Of a stretch of 64,000 nt of DNA, positions 1 to 12,370 are shown piece after piece. The notes under the pieces are model-generated. The model saw only the letters and a list, made by a program, of their open reading frames with translations. It was not told where the DNA came from and did no database searches. Every line of letters starts with the position of its first letter. Positions within the stretch are counted from its first letter, which is position 1. Source of the DNA: Rhodophyticola sp. CCM32 (GTDB taxonomy: Bacteria; Pseudomonadota; Alphaproteobacteria; Rhodobacterales; Rhodobacteraceae); assembly GCF_004751985.1 (NCBI RefSeq), contig NZ_CP038492.1, forward strand, positions 3,735,001 to 3,799,000. Reading direction: 5' to 3'. The translations under genes and the position numbers were made by a program.

Positions 1-2555
<2,555 letters not shown>

Positions 2556-2664
2556 CCAGTAAAAGCCAGGTTTTGCGTTGCACCGATGGTGCGGCCAGAA
2601 CATGATTTTGGGTCGAAAGCATACACCATGTGTACGTGACTTGGATTTTGATGTTTCTTTCTCG

Positions 2665-2781
2665 GTTTGGTGGTCATAGCGCGAGCAAAACACCCGGCTC
2701 CATTCCGAACCCGGCCGTTAAGTGCCGTTGCGCCGATGGTACTGCATCTTAAGGTGTGGGAGAGTAGGTCACCGCCAAACC
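2665..2781 (+). rRNA. rrf: 5S ribosomal RNA
   Basis: The closing helix is visible as GTTTGGTGG at the 5' end pairing with CCGCCAAAC at the 3' end. The internal loop segments (CCCGGCTCCATTCCGAACCCGG and GGGAGAGTAGGTC, each partly quoted here) are the standard 5S core. It follows 23S by about 110 bases, the usual order in an rRNA operon. Length is about 117 nt, normal for the family. Confidence 0.96.
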
Positions 2782-2929
2782 TAGTAAGAAACATCCATTA
2801 TCTCTCTTTCGATGTGCCTCAGATGACGCCCTGACCGACGGAACTGAGGCTTTTGCCGCGGCCCGATACCTTGGGCGGTGGTAAATCAGAGGGTCCTGAT
2901 CGCTCTTTTGGGCACTGGACCAAAATTGT

Positions 2930-2996
<67 letters not shown>

Positions 2997-3006
<10 letters not shown>

Positions 3007-3116
3007 TCTCAACTTGCGATGCAAGTTCACGAAGATCGGCCGCCCCAACCGGGTGGCCGTCTTTCGTATGCAAGTTGAGATTTGAGCGCCCTCCCGCAAC
3101 CAACTCAAATTGCGAT
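2997..3116 (+). repeat. Direct repeat of the tRNA-fMet 3' end
   Basis: The 24 bases 2997-3020 (end of the tRNA plus its flank) recur at 3093-3116 with two mismatches. A duplicated tRNA 3' end is what integration at a tRNA gene leaves behind, but no integrase is seen in the window, and a local duplication is equally possible. Confidence 0.6.
3007..3080 (+). other. Large inverted repeat just after the tRNA
   Basis: TCTCAACTTGC at 3007-3017 pairs with GCAAGTTGAGA at 3070-3080, with a second GC-rich stem (GGCC/GGCC around 3038-3058) inside. It would form a long imperfect hairpin directly behind the tRNA and may help processing or termination of the rRNA transcript. Confidence 0.6.
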
Positions 3117-3118
3117 TG

Positions 3119-3142
3119 ACCCGCCCTTGTGGTGGGTTTTTT
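3119..3142 (+). terminator. Rho-independent terminator of the rRNA operon
   Basis: Stem ACCCGCC / GGTGGGT (one G-U pair) with a 5-nt loop, followed by a run of T. It lies beyond the tRNA and before the oppositely oriented TetR gene, so it probably ends the rrn transcript. Confidence 0.7.
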
Positions 3143-3240
3143 GCGTTTTAGGGAAATGCCAAGGATTCCAGCAAGATCGCGACGCAGTGGCGGAGAACCC
3201 GCACGTCGCCATGACCGCCTTCGCACCGAGGGTGGCAGAC

Positions 3241-3927
3241 CTACGCGTCATCGCTAATCGCATCCGGGCGTGCTCCGGCGAGTGCCTTGAACCCCGCGCC
3301 TATGTAGGGAACAATCAGATCGCGGTAGCCTGCCGCCGACGCATCGGCCCCGGCCGCCCCCAGAAGGCCGGCGATACGCGCATCCTCGACCGAGGCGGAA
3401 TGCATGACCGCCATCAGGAAGTGAAAGCCGCGAATGGCATCCGCATGGCGCAGTGTCGGCATCGCGCGCATGAAGGCCGCGATATAGAGCTTTGCAACCG
3501 CATCGAAGCTTTCGCTCATGTAATCCGAGAGGGTGCCGTCCCAGACTGAACGCCCGATGAAGGTGGCGAAATACCGCCACTGAGCATCATCCCCATCGAG
3601 CTTGTTAAAGTAGGGGAGGATAAGAGCACGGACGAGTGGTTCTATTTCCACGCCGCCCACGCCCACGAGTTCCTCGTACTGCTTCAGGAGCGCCCGCCGC
3701 TCACCGTTCAGCTCTTCCGCGCGGCGCCGGATCGTCTCCTTAACCAGCGCTTCCTTCTTTCCGAAGTGATAGGCGATCTGGCCGACATTGGCGCCCGCTT
3801 CGGTCGCGATCTGCTTGAGAGTGACGGTCTGATAATTCTGCCGGGCAAAGAGTCGTTCGGCCGCGTCCATAAGACGATCGGGGGTCTCGATATTGTAGAC
3901 GCTGAGGCGTCTGGCCGGGGAATTCAT
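3241..3927 (-). CDS. TetR/AcrR family transcriptional regulator
   Basis: Protein of 228 residues. Residues about 15-60 are a TetR-type helix-turn-helix (the stretch TLKQIATEAGANVGQIAYHF holds the recognition helix); the remainder is a helical ligand/dimerisation domain of the kind common in alphaproteobacterial TetR proteins. It is divergent from the amidase/peptide-importer operon, with an AT-rich 257-bp region between them, so it probably represses that operon and itself. The ligand is unknown; a peptide or amino sugar is a guess from context. Confidence 0.85.
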   Translation of the reverse strand: MNSPARRLSVYNIETPDRLMDAAERLFARQNYQTVTLKQIATEAGANVGQIAYHFGKKEALVKETIRRRAEELNGERRALLKQYEELVGVGGVEIEPLVRALILPYFNKLDGDDAQWRYFATFIGRSVWDGTLSDYMSESFDAVAKLYIAAFMRAMPTLRHADAIRGFHFLMAVMHSASVEDARIAGLLGAAGADASAAGYRDLIVPYIGAGFKALAGARPDAISDDA

Positions 3928-4184
3928 AGTCCCGATCTCCTCCCTCTCCGGGTCGACCGGGGCCTCTCCGCCGCCTGATCGACCTCTGTTCTCCGGATGC
4001 TCGAACGAAGTTTGCCGAGGAACCCATCACAGATACTCTCGTATTGCTGTCGAAATAAGCAAATTTAAAACAATATCAATCATACGGTTTTCGTACCACT
4101 TGCCGAATTTGACATACGAGTTCTAAAATTGAAACCTTGATCTACGGGCAGAATGCGTGGCGGAATTATAGCGGAGCACCGAAC
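3928..4184. promoter_or_regulatory. Divergent TetR-amidase control region
   Basis: The part from about 4040 to 4140 is markedly AT-rich compared with its surroundings and must hold the promoters of both genes. A small inverted repeat TACG-N5-CGTA lies near 4083-4095, and CATACG recurs near 4113; these are possible operator half sites. No -35/-10 pair with normal spacing was convincing. Confidence 0.4.
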
Positions 4185-5840
4185 ATGGCGGATACCCTCG
4201 GTTTAGAGGACATCCAAAGCGCGGAACGCCTGATGGGTGTCGCCTATACCGCAGGTGAACGCCAGCTGATGCTCGACAATCTGGAGGGGCAGATCGCATC
4301 GGCCGTTGCCCGCAGAGCCGTCTCTCTGGGCAACGACGAACCGATGGCCACCCGTTTCGATCCCCGGTTGCCGAATTTCGCGATGCCCGCAGCCGAGGGT
4401 CCGATGCGTTTCTCGGACAAGGGGGCGGCCCCGCTGCCAGACGATGACGAGAATATTGCGTTCGCGCCACTGACGCGCCTGTCTGCATGGCTGCGTTCGG
4501 GCGCGTTGACGAGCCGCCGCCTGACGGAAATCTACCTTGCGCGGATTGAGGTGAAAAACCCCGACCTGGAGTGTTTCGCGACCGTGACTGCCGATCTCGC
4601 GCTGGCTGAGGCGGACGCCGCAGACGCTCTGCTCGGGGCGGGCATCTGGCTGGGACCGCTGCATGGCGTCCCCTACGGTCTGAAGGACCTTTTCGACACC
4701 AAGGATGTCGTTACCGGTTGGGGAGCAGAACCGTTCCAGAATCGTGTGCCCGATGCAGACGCCATCATTGTTGAACGCCTGCGCGCGGCGGGCGCTGTCC
4801 TGCTGGGCAAGACAACGGTCGGCGCGCTGGCCTACAACGACATTTGGTATGGCGGCGTGACGCGCAACCCGTGGAATCTCAACGAAGGCTCCAGCGGGTC
4901 TTCGGCCGGTTCCGCCTCTGCGACGGCGGCGGCCCTGTGCGGGTTCTCGATCGGGACCGAGACACTTGGCTCCATCACCTCGCCGTCGCAGCGTTGTGGC
5001 ACGACCGGCCTGCGCCCGACCTTCGGGAGGGTTCCGCGCTCGGGCGGCATGGCGCTTTGCTGGACGCTGGATAAGGTCGGGCCGATCTGCCGGTCGGTTG
5101 AGGATACCGCTATGGTGCTCGCCGCGCTGAACGGTGCGGATATCGGCGATCCCTCCACCATCGACGCGCCATTCCATTTCGACCATGCCGCATCGTGGAA
5201 GGGCCTCCGTGTGGGTTACCTGCCGGAGGCGTTCGAGGAGGGCGCGACCGATGTCGACCACGCAGCGCTTCAGGCCGTGCGTGATCTTGGACTTGACGTG
5301 ACCGAGATGTCCCTGCCTGACCTGCCCTATGGGGCGCTCATCAATATCCTCTACGCAGAGGCAGCGGCCGCCTTCGAGGAACTGACGCTGGGCGACGCGG
5401 ATGACACGCTCACCTGGCAGGACGCGGGCGCCTGGCCAAACACCTTCCGCAAGGCGCGCTTCCTGTCAGCCGTCGACCATGTGCAGCTTGACCGGTTGCG
5501 CCTGCGGGTGATGAAAGCGCTGGACGGGCTGTTTCAGGAGATCGACGTGCTTGTCGGCCCCTTGATGACCGGCCCGATGTTGTTCGCCTCAAATTTCACC
5601 GGCCACCCCTGCCTGCATATCCGCGCGGGCTTTCTCGACATGGGCACACGCGGCAAGGCCAGCCTCGGCTCGGGCAAGCTGAACCTGGGCGACGTGGACG
5701 AGAGCGGCCAGATCTTCACCGTGCCGCAGGGGTTTTCGCTCTGGGGACGACTCTTCGAGGAAGGGCCGATCCTGAATCTCGGCATGGCGCTTGAGGCGCA
5801 TCTGGGCGTGGCCGACCGCCGCCCGACCTTCGCACGCTAA
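4185..5840 (+). CDS. Amidase-signature family hydrolase
   Basis: Protein of 551 residues from the ATG at 4185, which has a GGAG-like site ahead; an upstream ATG at 4137 would add 16 residues of poor quality. The amidase-signature core is complete: Lys167 in GVPYGLKDLFD, cis-Ser239 in GSSGSSAGSA and the nucleophile Ser263 in GTETLGSITSP (LGS where most members have GGS). Such enzymes hydrolyse linear or aryl amides, with very diverse substrates. It is the first gene before a peptide-type ABC importer, so an imported amide or peptide derivative is a plausible substrate. No signal peptide is seen; likely cytoplasmic. The exact substrate cannot be named. Confidence 0.88.
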   Translation: MADTLGLEDIQSAERLMGVAYTAGERQLMLDNLEGQIASAVARRAVSLGNDEPMATRFDPRLPNFAMPAAEGPMRFSDKGAAPLPDDDENIAFAPLTRLSAWLRSGALTSRRLTEIYLARIEVKNPDLECFATVTADLALAEADAADALLGAGIWLGPLHGVPYGLKDLFDTKDVVTGWGAEPFQNRVPDADAIIVERLRAAGAVLLGKTTVGALAYNDIWYGGVTRNPWNLNEGSSGSSAGSASATAAALCGFSIGTETLGSITSPSQRCGTTGLRPTFGRVPRSGGMALCWTLDKVGPICRSVEDTAMVLAALNGADIGDPSTIDAPFHFDHAASWKGLRVGYLPEAFEEGATDVDHAALQAVRDLGLDVTEMSLPDLPYGALINILYAEAAAAFEELTLGDADDTLTWQDAGAWPNTFRKARFLSAVDHVQLDRLRLRVMKALDGLFQEIDVLVGPLMTGPMLFASNFTGHPCLHIRAGFLDMGTRGKASLGSGKLNLGDVDESGQIFTVPQGFSLWGRLFEEGPILNLGMALEAHLGVADRRPTFAR

Positions 5841-5903
5841 ACGATATGACCAAATAATCACCAACCGCCGGGGCCTCCCCCGGCCAAATCAGGGAGAAGA
5901 CCA

Positions 5904-7444
5904 ATGAAACGCAGGCAATTTCTCGCCACCACCGCCGCCGTCACCGGCGCGCTCGGCTTTTGCTTCGGCCCATCGCCACTCCGCGCGCAATCCGAGCCCG
6001 TCTCGGGTGGCACGCTTGTCTGGGGACATTCGGAAACGACGCAGAACCTCGACATGCACAAGACCGGCACGGCGTCGACGGGGCGGCTGCTGCAGAATAT
6101 CCATGACAGCATCGTCACGGTGAATGCCGACATGGAGGTCGTGCCGCAACTGGCCGAGAGCTTCGGGGTTTCCGAGGACGGGCTGACCTATACCTTCAAC
6201 TTGCGGCCCGGCGTGAAGTTCCACGACGGATCGACCATGACCTCCGAGGATGTCGTCTATTCCTTCGAGCGGCTGCGCGACCCTGAGACAGGCGCCGTGA
6301 GTTTCGAGGTCTTCAACGACGTCGAAGCCATCGAGGCGCCCGATGACATGACCGTGGTCATCCGCATGACGCGCCCCAACGCGCCGTTCCTCTCGCGCCT
6401 GGCCGAGAACGGGGCCGGCGTCATCATGCCGGCAGGCTCGGGCGACATTCAGGGCGAGATGCCCACCGGGGCCGGCGCCTTCCGCTTCGTCCGTCGCGAG
6501 TTCGGCAACGAAGTGGAACTTGTCCGGTTTGACGACTACTGGGACGGGCCGGCCTATCTCGAAGGTATCCTCGTGCGTGAGATCACCGAACCCACGGTGC
6601 GCCTTACAGGGCTGCGCACCGGCGAGCTGGACTTCATCAATGACATTCCGTCCGAGCGGATGCAGGAGGTCATCGACGATGCCGACATTCAGGTCGTCAC
6701 CTGGGCGCCGCTCAACTTCGACTTCATCAACTTCAATCACGATCTGGAGCTCTTCCAGGACGTGCGCGTACGGCAGGCATTCGATCTGATGATCGACAAG
6801 GAGGTGCTCATGCAGGGCGCGCTCTGGGGCAGGGTCAGACGACGCCGACGCCGTCGTTCCCGTCAGACGCCTCGCGCAATGCCGATCTGGTGCAGAGGGC
6901 GCAGGACCTCGAAGGCGCACAGGCGCTGCTGGAGGAGGCGGGCTATCCACCGGGAAGCCTCGATGTCGTCTTCAAGGTCACGACGAACTACCCCTACCAC
7001 GTGGAAAGCGCCCAGATCATCGCGGAATGGGCGCGCGCCGCTGGCGTAAACATGACCATCGAGCAGCTGACATGGGCCGACTGGCTGAGCCAGGTCTGGG
7101 TCGACCGCGACTTCGAGATGACGATGATGAACTTCTTCACCATCTGGGAGCCCGACCGGCTGTATTACAGCCTCTACCACACCACGGGCGGTTTCAATTA
7201 CCGCCAGATCAGCGATCCGATGATCGACGAAATGGCTGAACAGGCCCGCGGCGAGACCGACCCGGCGGAGCGTCTGGCGATCTACCGCGACATTCAGCAG
7301 CGCATCTACGACAACGCGCTTGATGTGATCTTGTGGTACCGCAACGGTTCCATCGGGGCAGCGCCCGGGGTGGGCGGTCTCGACACCGTGGTGCATCCCA
7401 ACGGGTCGAACCTGAACTTCCACCGGGTCTGGCTGGACGGCTGA
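5904..7444 (+). CDS. Peptide ABC transporter substrate-binding protein (frameshifted)
   Basis: Family 5 extracellular solute-binding protein (DppA/OppA type). It starts with a Tat-like signal (MKRRQFLATTAA) and an AQS cleavage region. The reading frame is sound to ALWG, then a one-base loss in the G run at 6826-6829 throws it off; the second half continues in the next frame to 7444 with a normal family ending. Restoring one G gives about 513 residues, the usual length, and reads through as QGQTTPTPSFPSD. The protein would bind peptides or muropeptides in the periplasm for the two permeases and the ATPase that follow. The defect is either a pseudogene lesion or a sequencing under-call. Confidence 0.85.
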
Positions 7445-7513
7445 TCCTCTGAACGGGCGCCGGGCGCCTCTGCGCGCCCGGCGGTCCCCTGACCTTCTGC
7501 TGCAAGGGTCCTC

Positions 7514-8455
7514 ATGGCCTATTTAGTCAACCGGCTTCTGTCGGTCATCGTGATGCTCATCATCATCTCCATCGTTACCTTCGGGATTACCAATATCCTG
7601 CCGGGCGATGTGGCGATGATGATAATGGGGACGCAATCGAACCCAGAGGCATTGGCCGCACTCCGCGAGAATCTCGGGCTGAACGATCCGCTGGTGGCGC
7701 AATACGGGCGCTGGATCCGGGGGATGGTAACGGGGCAGTGGGGCAATTCCCTGCTGTTTGACGAACCCATTGCGCCGCTTATCCGACAGAAGGTGGTGGC
7801 GAGCGGTCTGATCGTCGTCCTGTCCATGTCCATGGCCCTTCTGATGGCAGTGCCCCTGGGCGTCTGGGCCGCACGGCACGGCGACAGATGGCAGGATGTG
7901 ACCGCCACGTCCGCCGCGCTGCTGGGCCTCAGCATTCCCGATTTCTTCATCGGCATCATGCTGATCCTTCTGTTCGCCGCCACGCTGGGCTGGTTCCCGT
8001 CTTCGGGCTTTGCCGAACCGTCGGAGGATCTCCTCGGTGCGCTCCGCCATGCCTTCCTGCCGTCGCTGGCGCTTGCGCTCGGGCTGATGGCGCATCTGAC
8101 GCGGATGACGCGATCCTCCATGATGGGCATTCTCAACCAGGAATTCATCCGCGTGGCCCGCGCGAAGGGCCTGCCGGAGAACTACGTCGTCTGGCGCTAC
8201 GCGCTCCCGAATGCGATCGGGCCGGTGATGACGGTCGCGGGGCTTCAGATTGGGTATCTTTTCGGGTCGATCATCGTGATCGAGAGCCTGTTTTCCTATA
8301 CCGGCATGGGCTGGTTGACCTATCAGGCGCTCCTGAACCGGGACATTCCGCTGATCCAGAGCACGATTTTCGTCATTGCGGCCGTGGTGATGCTGGTCAA
8401 CTTCGCCGTTGATCTCCTCTACCGGGTGATCGACCCTCGGATCAGGCTGGGGTGA
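7514..8455 (+). CDS. Peptide ABC transporter permease, DppB type
   Basis: Protein of 313 residues with about six membrane segments, beginning with the typical MAYLVNRLLSVIVMLIIIS helix. The cytoplasmic coupling loop carries the EAA-like motif (FIRVARAKGLPENYVVWRYA). Members pair with a DppC-type subunit to form the pore for di- and oligopeptides, some for muropeptides or nickel. It lies between the binding protein and the DppC-type gene in one operon. Confidence 0.92.
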   Translation: MAYLVNRLLSVIVMLIIISIVTFGITNILPGDVAMMIMGTQSNPEALAALRENLGLNDPLVAQYGRWIRGMVTGQWGNSLLFDEPIAPLIRQKVVASGLIVVLSMSMALLMAVPLGVWAARHGDRWQDVTATSAALLGLSIPDFFIGIMLILLFAATLGWFPSSGFAEPSEDLLGALRHAFLPSLALALGLMAHLTRMTRSSMMGILNQEFIRVARAKGLPENYVVWRYALPNAIGPVMTVAGLQIGYLFGSIIVIESLFSYTGMGWLTYQALLNRDIPLIQSTIFVIAAVVMLVNFAVDLLYRVIDPRIRLG

Positions 8456-8459
8456 CAGG

Positions 8460-9281
8460 ATGGTGATGGCCAAACTCCTTTCCCCCAAGGCGCTCATCGG
8501 GTTTGCTCTCGTGCTCCTCGTGGTGGCGGTGGCTTTTCTCGCGCCGCTCTTCATCCCGCCCGAGCGCGCCACGCAAATGGTGATGAGCGCACGGCTCCAG
8601 CCTCCGTCGTTCGACTTCATCCTGGGCACCGATCAGCTTGGCCGGGACCTGTTCGCCCGTGTCATGCTGGGCGCGCAGACCTCTCTGAAAATCGCTGTGT
8701 CGGCGGTGGCGATCTCCATCCTGCTCGGCCTGCCCCTGGGTCTCATCTCCGGCTATTCCGGAGGACGTATCGACAATGTCCTGATGCGGATCATCGACGC
8801 GCTCCTGAGCTTTCCGGGGCTCCTGCTGGCGCTCACGATCTCGGCAGTTCTCGGCCCCAACGTGCAGAATACGATCATCGCCATCGGCATTGCCTTCACG
8901 CCGTTTCTGGCGCGGATCGTGCGGGGAGAAGCTTTGCGCGTCTCGCAACTCCCCTACGTTGAGGCCGCGCGCGCCGCTGGGACACGCGACGGGGCGATGA
9001 TCCTGCGCCACATCCTGCCCAACATCATGCCCGCGCTTATCGTGCAATCGACCATCAGCCTTGCCTTCGCGGTGCTGGCCGAAGCGGCACTGTCCTTTCT
9101 CGGTCTTGGAACGCAACCGCCGCTGGCCTCATGGGGGCTGATGATCCAGGCGTCACGGCAGTTCCTCGATATCGCGCCGTGGACGGCGCTGGTGCCCGGT
9201 GCGGCGCTTGCGATCACCATCCTCGGGCTCAACCTTTTGGGCGATGTCCTGCGCGACATCCTCGACCCACGTGTGAGGTGA
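8460..9281 (+). CDS. Peptide ABC transporter permease, DppC type
   Basis: Protein of 273 residues (an ATG six bases further in would give 271). It has an N-terminal membrane helix, the LGTDQLGRDLFARV motif typical of the DppC/OppC subfamily, and the EAA loop (YVEAARAAGTRDGAMILRHI). It sits four bases after its DppB partner and four before the ATPase gene, so the three are translated together. Confidence 0.92.
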   Translation: MVMAKLLSPKALIGFALVLLVVAVAFLAPLFIPPERATQMVMSARLQPPSFDFILGTDQLGRDLFARVMLGAQTSLKIAVSAVAISILLGLPLGLISGYSGGRIDNVLMRIIDALLSFPGLLLALTISAVLGPNVQNTIIAIGIAFTPFLARIVRGEALRVSQLPYVEAARAAGTRDGAMILRHILPNIMPALIVQSTISLAFAVLAEAALSFLGLGTQPPLASWGLMIQASRQFLDIAPWTALVPGAALAITILGLNLLGDVLRDILDPRVR

Positions 9282-9284
9282 TCC

Positions 9285-11129
9285 ATGCGCGATGACCCGA
9301 TTACAACGCCCCTCGTTTCTATCGAGAAGCTTCGCGTGGAGTTCGACGGCGAAAGCGGGCCGATCATCGGCGTAAAGGACGTGAGCTTCAGCGTGAAGCC
9401 CGGAGAAACCGTCTGCGTGGTTGGCGAAAGCGGCTCGGGCAAATCGGTAACGTCCCTGTCGCTTTTACGTCTCGTGGAATTCGGCGGCGGGCGCATCGTG
9501 TCGGGCAAGCTGTGGTTCAAACCCCAGGGCGCTGAGGCCGCGCGCGATCTGGCGCAAGCCACAACCGAGGACATGGTGGGCCTGCGCGGCGACCAGATCG
9601 GCATGATCTTTCAGGAGCCGATGACGGCGCTGAACCCGGTCTTCACCGTCGGGCGGCAACTGACCGACGGGCTCCGCCGCCACCGCGGGCTGTCGGCATC
9701 GGAGGCCGATGCCCGTGCGTTGGAGCTTTTGCAGGAGGTGCGCCTGCCCGAAGCCGACAGACGGCTGAAACAGTACCCCCATGAGCTGTCGGGGGGGATG
9801 CGTCAGCGCGTGGTGATCGCGATGGCCATGGCCTGCCGTCCGCAGCTCCTGATCGCGGATGAACCCACAACCGCCCTTGATGTCACGATCCAGGCGGAGA
9901 TCCTCGGCCTTATCAAGCGGCTGAAGCGCGAATTCGGGATGGCGGTCCTCTTCATTACGCATGATATGGCCGTCGTGGCACAGCTGGCCGACCGCGTGGT
10001 GGTGATGCGGCGGGGCGAACTGGTCGAAGAGGGGCCAGTTGAACGCATCTTCGCAGACCCGCAGGCGGACTACACCAAGGCGCTGCTGGCGTCCGTCCCC
10101 AAGCTTGGCGAGATGCGCGGCAAGCCCGCGCCGGAACCGCTGGTTATTCCGGGAGAGCCAGCGCCGAGGGTCCCAGCCTCAAGGGTGGAAACACCGATCT
10201 CCACGCGTCCGCTGCTTGAGGTGAAGAACCTCACAACGCGGTTTCCGATCCTGAGCGGTATCCTGCGCAAGGTCGTGTCGAACGTCCATGCGGTGGAGGA
10301 TGTGAGCTTCGCGCTCGGTCACGGCGAGACGCTGGCGCTCGTGGGCGAGTCCGGTTGCGGCAAGTCCACCACGGCGCGGTCCATCCTGCGTCTGGTGGAG
10401 CCGACAGCAGGCGATATCCTGATGGACGGGCAGGACATCCGAGGGCTGAACCACGGTGGCCTGCGGCTGGCACGCCGCAACATGCAGATGGTGTTCCAGG
10501 ACCCCTTCGCCTCTCTCAACCCGTTCATGCGTCTCAGGAAGCAGGTGGCCGAGCCGATGATGAACTTTGACCTCGCGAAAGGGTCAGAGATGGAGGATCG
10601 GATCGCCTTCCTGTTCGACCGGGTGGGCCTGCCGCGCGACTTCATGCGTCGCTTTCCCCATGAGTTATCGGGCGGTCAGCGCCAACGCGTGGCTATCGCC
10701 CGGGCGCTGGCAGTCAATCCCAAACTGATCGTCGCCGATGAGGCCGTCTCGGCCCTCGATGTCTCGGTGCAGGCGCAGGTCCTGAACCTTCTGATGGAGT
10801 TGCAGGCGGAATTCGGGTTGTCCTACCTGTTCATCAGCCATGACATGGCGGTGGTTGAGCGGATCTCGCACCGGGTGGGCGTTATGTATCTGGGCCGGCT
10901 GGTGGAAATCGGATCCCGCACCGACATCTTCGAGGACCCGTGCCACGAGTATACCCGTACGCTCATGAGCGGGGTTCCGATCGCCGATCCCACCCAACGC
11001 ATGCTGCGCGAAACCGCGGAATTCAAGCCGCTGCCGTCTCCGGTCTTTCCGGTTGGGCATATCCCGGTGCCCTCTGTCTACAGGGAGGTTTCGCCGGGAC
11101 ATTTCGTCCTGGATGAAACGGGCGCATGA
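9285..11129 (+). CDS. Peptide ABC transporter ATPase, fused DppD-DppF
   Basis: Protein of 614 residues with two complete ABC ATPase domains in one chain. Domain 1 has Walker A GESGSGKS, signature LSGGMRQRV and Walker B LLIADEP; domain 2 has GESGCGKST, LSGGQRQRV and LIVADEAVSALD. Each is followed by an oligopeptide/dipeptide C-terminal extension. In Dpp and Opp these are two proteins, so this fusion acts as a built-in heterodimer. It ends the first importer operon. Confidence 0.93.
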   Translation: MRDDPITTPLVSIEKLRVEFDGESGPIIGVKDVSFSVKPGETVCVVGESGSGKSVTSLSLLRLVEFGGGRIVSGKLWFKPQGAEAARDLAQATTEDMVGLRGDQIGMIFQEPMTALNPVFTVGRQLTDGLRRHRGLSASEADARALELLQEVRLPEADRRLKQYPHELSGGMRQRVVIAMAMACRPQLLIADEPTTALDVTIQAEILGLIKRLKREFGMAVLFITHDMAVVAQLADRVVVMRRGELVEEGPVERIFADPQADYTKALLASVPKLGEMRGKPAPEPLVIPGEPAPRVPASRVETPISTRPLLEVKNLTTRFPILSGILRKVVSNVHAVEDVSFALGHGETLALVGESGCGKSTTARSILRLVEPTAGDILMDGQDIRGLNHGGLRLARRNMQMVFQDPFASLNPFMRLRKQVAEPMMNFDLAKGSEMEDRIAFLFDRVGLPRDFMRRFPHELSGGQRQRVAIARALAVNPKLIVADEAVSALDVSVQAQVLNLLMELQAEFGLSYLFISHDMAVVERISHRVGVMYLGRLVEIGSRTDIFEDPCHEYTRTLMSGVPIADPTQRMLRETAEFKPLPSPVFPVGHIPVPSVYREVSPGHFVLDETGA

Positions 11130-11166
11130 GCGGCAGGCACGCCACCGCAAGAGGAGGATGGATCAC

Positions 11167-11370
11167 ATGACATGGCAGGATTATCTTGACCGCGTGCAGG
11201 AATGATTTGTCTCGGAACTGGCCGAATTCGTGCGTATCCCATCTGTATCGGCTAAACCCGGGCACGGTGCCGATGTGCGCCGCGCCGCCGATTGGGTGGC
11301 GGAGCGTTTAACCTCTGCGGGCGCGCAAAACGTGGAAATACGGCCCACTGGGGAGCAGATCTGCGCGTGA
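11167..11370 (+). pseudogene. M20-family peptidase remnant (N-terminus only)
   Basis: Reading from the ATG behind a clear AGGAGG site gives MTWQDYLDRVQE, a TGA stop, then FVSELAEFVRIPSVSA and RRAADWVAERLTSAGAQNVE. This is the start of M20/ArgE/DapE-type dipeptidases, which cut imported peptides. Codon 13 is TGA where an Arg codon (CGA) would fit, and homology stops after about 60 codons. The next 200 bases, up to the nagB remnant, hold no recognisable gene. It was probably the last gene of the first importer operon before deletion of its 3' part. Confidence 0.75.
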
Positions 11371-11571
11371 TTAATAGCCATGGGTGATCAGAAGCCAACT
11401 GCACGCTCGCATCCGCCCTTTTGCGAACGGACGGTGTCGCCTCGCCATAAAGGTAGCCTTCTCCGCGCTACCCACCGCCGAAAACGCGCAAGACCTGAGC
11501 GCTTCTTCGGAGACCACGCGAGATAATTGGGTCAGTTCCGTTTGATAGGCGCTGTCGAACGCGCGAGATGG

Positions 11572-12366
11572 TCATGAGCCCAAAATCAAGCTGCGAAGTT
11601 CATGCCACTTTTCTTCGTGGGTACAAACAAAACTGTAATAGTCGATATCCTGCAGTTCTGCCGCGGCTTCTGCGTCTACGATCACGATGCAGCGCGTATG
11701 AAGCTGGATTGCCGAAGCGCTGACCCGGGCGCTAAGCGGGCCCTCAATCGCCTTTGCGACAACGCGCGCTTTGGATTCACCGCAGGCCAGCAACAGCAAC
11801 TGTTGAGCGTCGAGGATGGTGCCAACGCCCATGGTGAGGGCGCGCTTGGGAACAGCTTGAAAATTGCCACCAAAGAGAGGAGCGTTCTGTTCGCGTGTTG
11901 TGGGCGCGAGTATCTTGTCTCGGGTGCGCGATCACAACGATGACACCGGCTCGTTGAAACCGATATGGCCGGTGTTGCCGATCCCGAGAAGCTGGAGGTC
12001 GATACCACCGCAGCTTGCGATCCGGGCCTCGTAGTCGGATGCGGCACGTGCGAGATCCGTCGCCATGCCATCGGGCAGGTGGGTACGCGAGACATCGATG
12101 TCGACATGATCGAATAGATGCCGGCGCATGTAGCTGGTGTAGGAGTTCGGATCGTCTTGCGCCAAGCCGACATATTCGTCCAGATTGAAGGTCGTGCATT
12201 GGGCGAAGGAAACACCACTGTTCGCCAGATGTGCGTAGACGCCTTCCATTGTCCGCCCGGTGGCGAGCCCGAGCACCGCATCGGGTTTGGAGCGCAGGCG
12301 CTCTGCGATGAGGTGCGCAGTCAACGCAACCGCGCCACCACGGTCACGGCAGGGGATGACTTCCAT
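11572..12366 (-). pseudogene. nagB: Glucosamine-6-phosphate deaminase, nonsense mutation
   Basis: The reading frame gives a full-length NagB (264 codons) except that codon 145 is TGA (11932-11934). The flanks read GFNEPVSSL and SRTRDKILAP, and NagB proteins have SSLGSRTR here, so a Gly GGA has become TGA. Active-site signatures are present: FNLDEYVGL and GIGNTGHIGFNEP. NagB converts GlcN-6-P to Fru-6-P and ammonia, the last step of amino-sugar breakdown. The start lies 5 bases behind the nagA stop. Read-through or another deaminase would be needed for function. Confidence 0.85.
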
Positions 12367-12370
12367 AATG

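Noticed and set aside
4109..4129. TTGACA followed by TAAAAT upstream of the amidase gene
   Set aside because: The spacing is only nine bases, too short for a sigma-70 type promoter.
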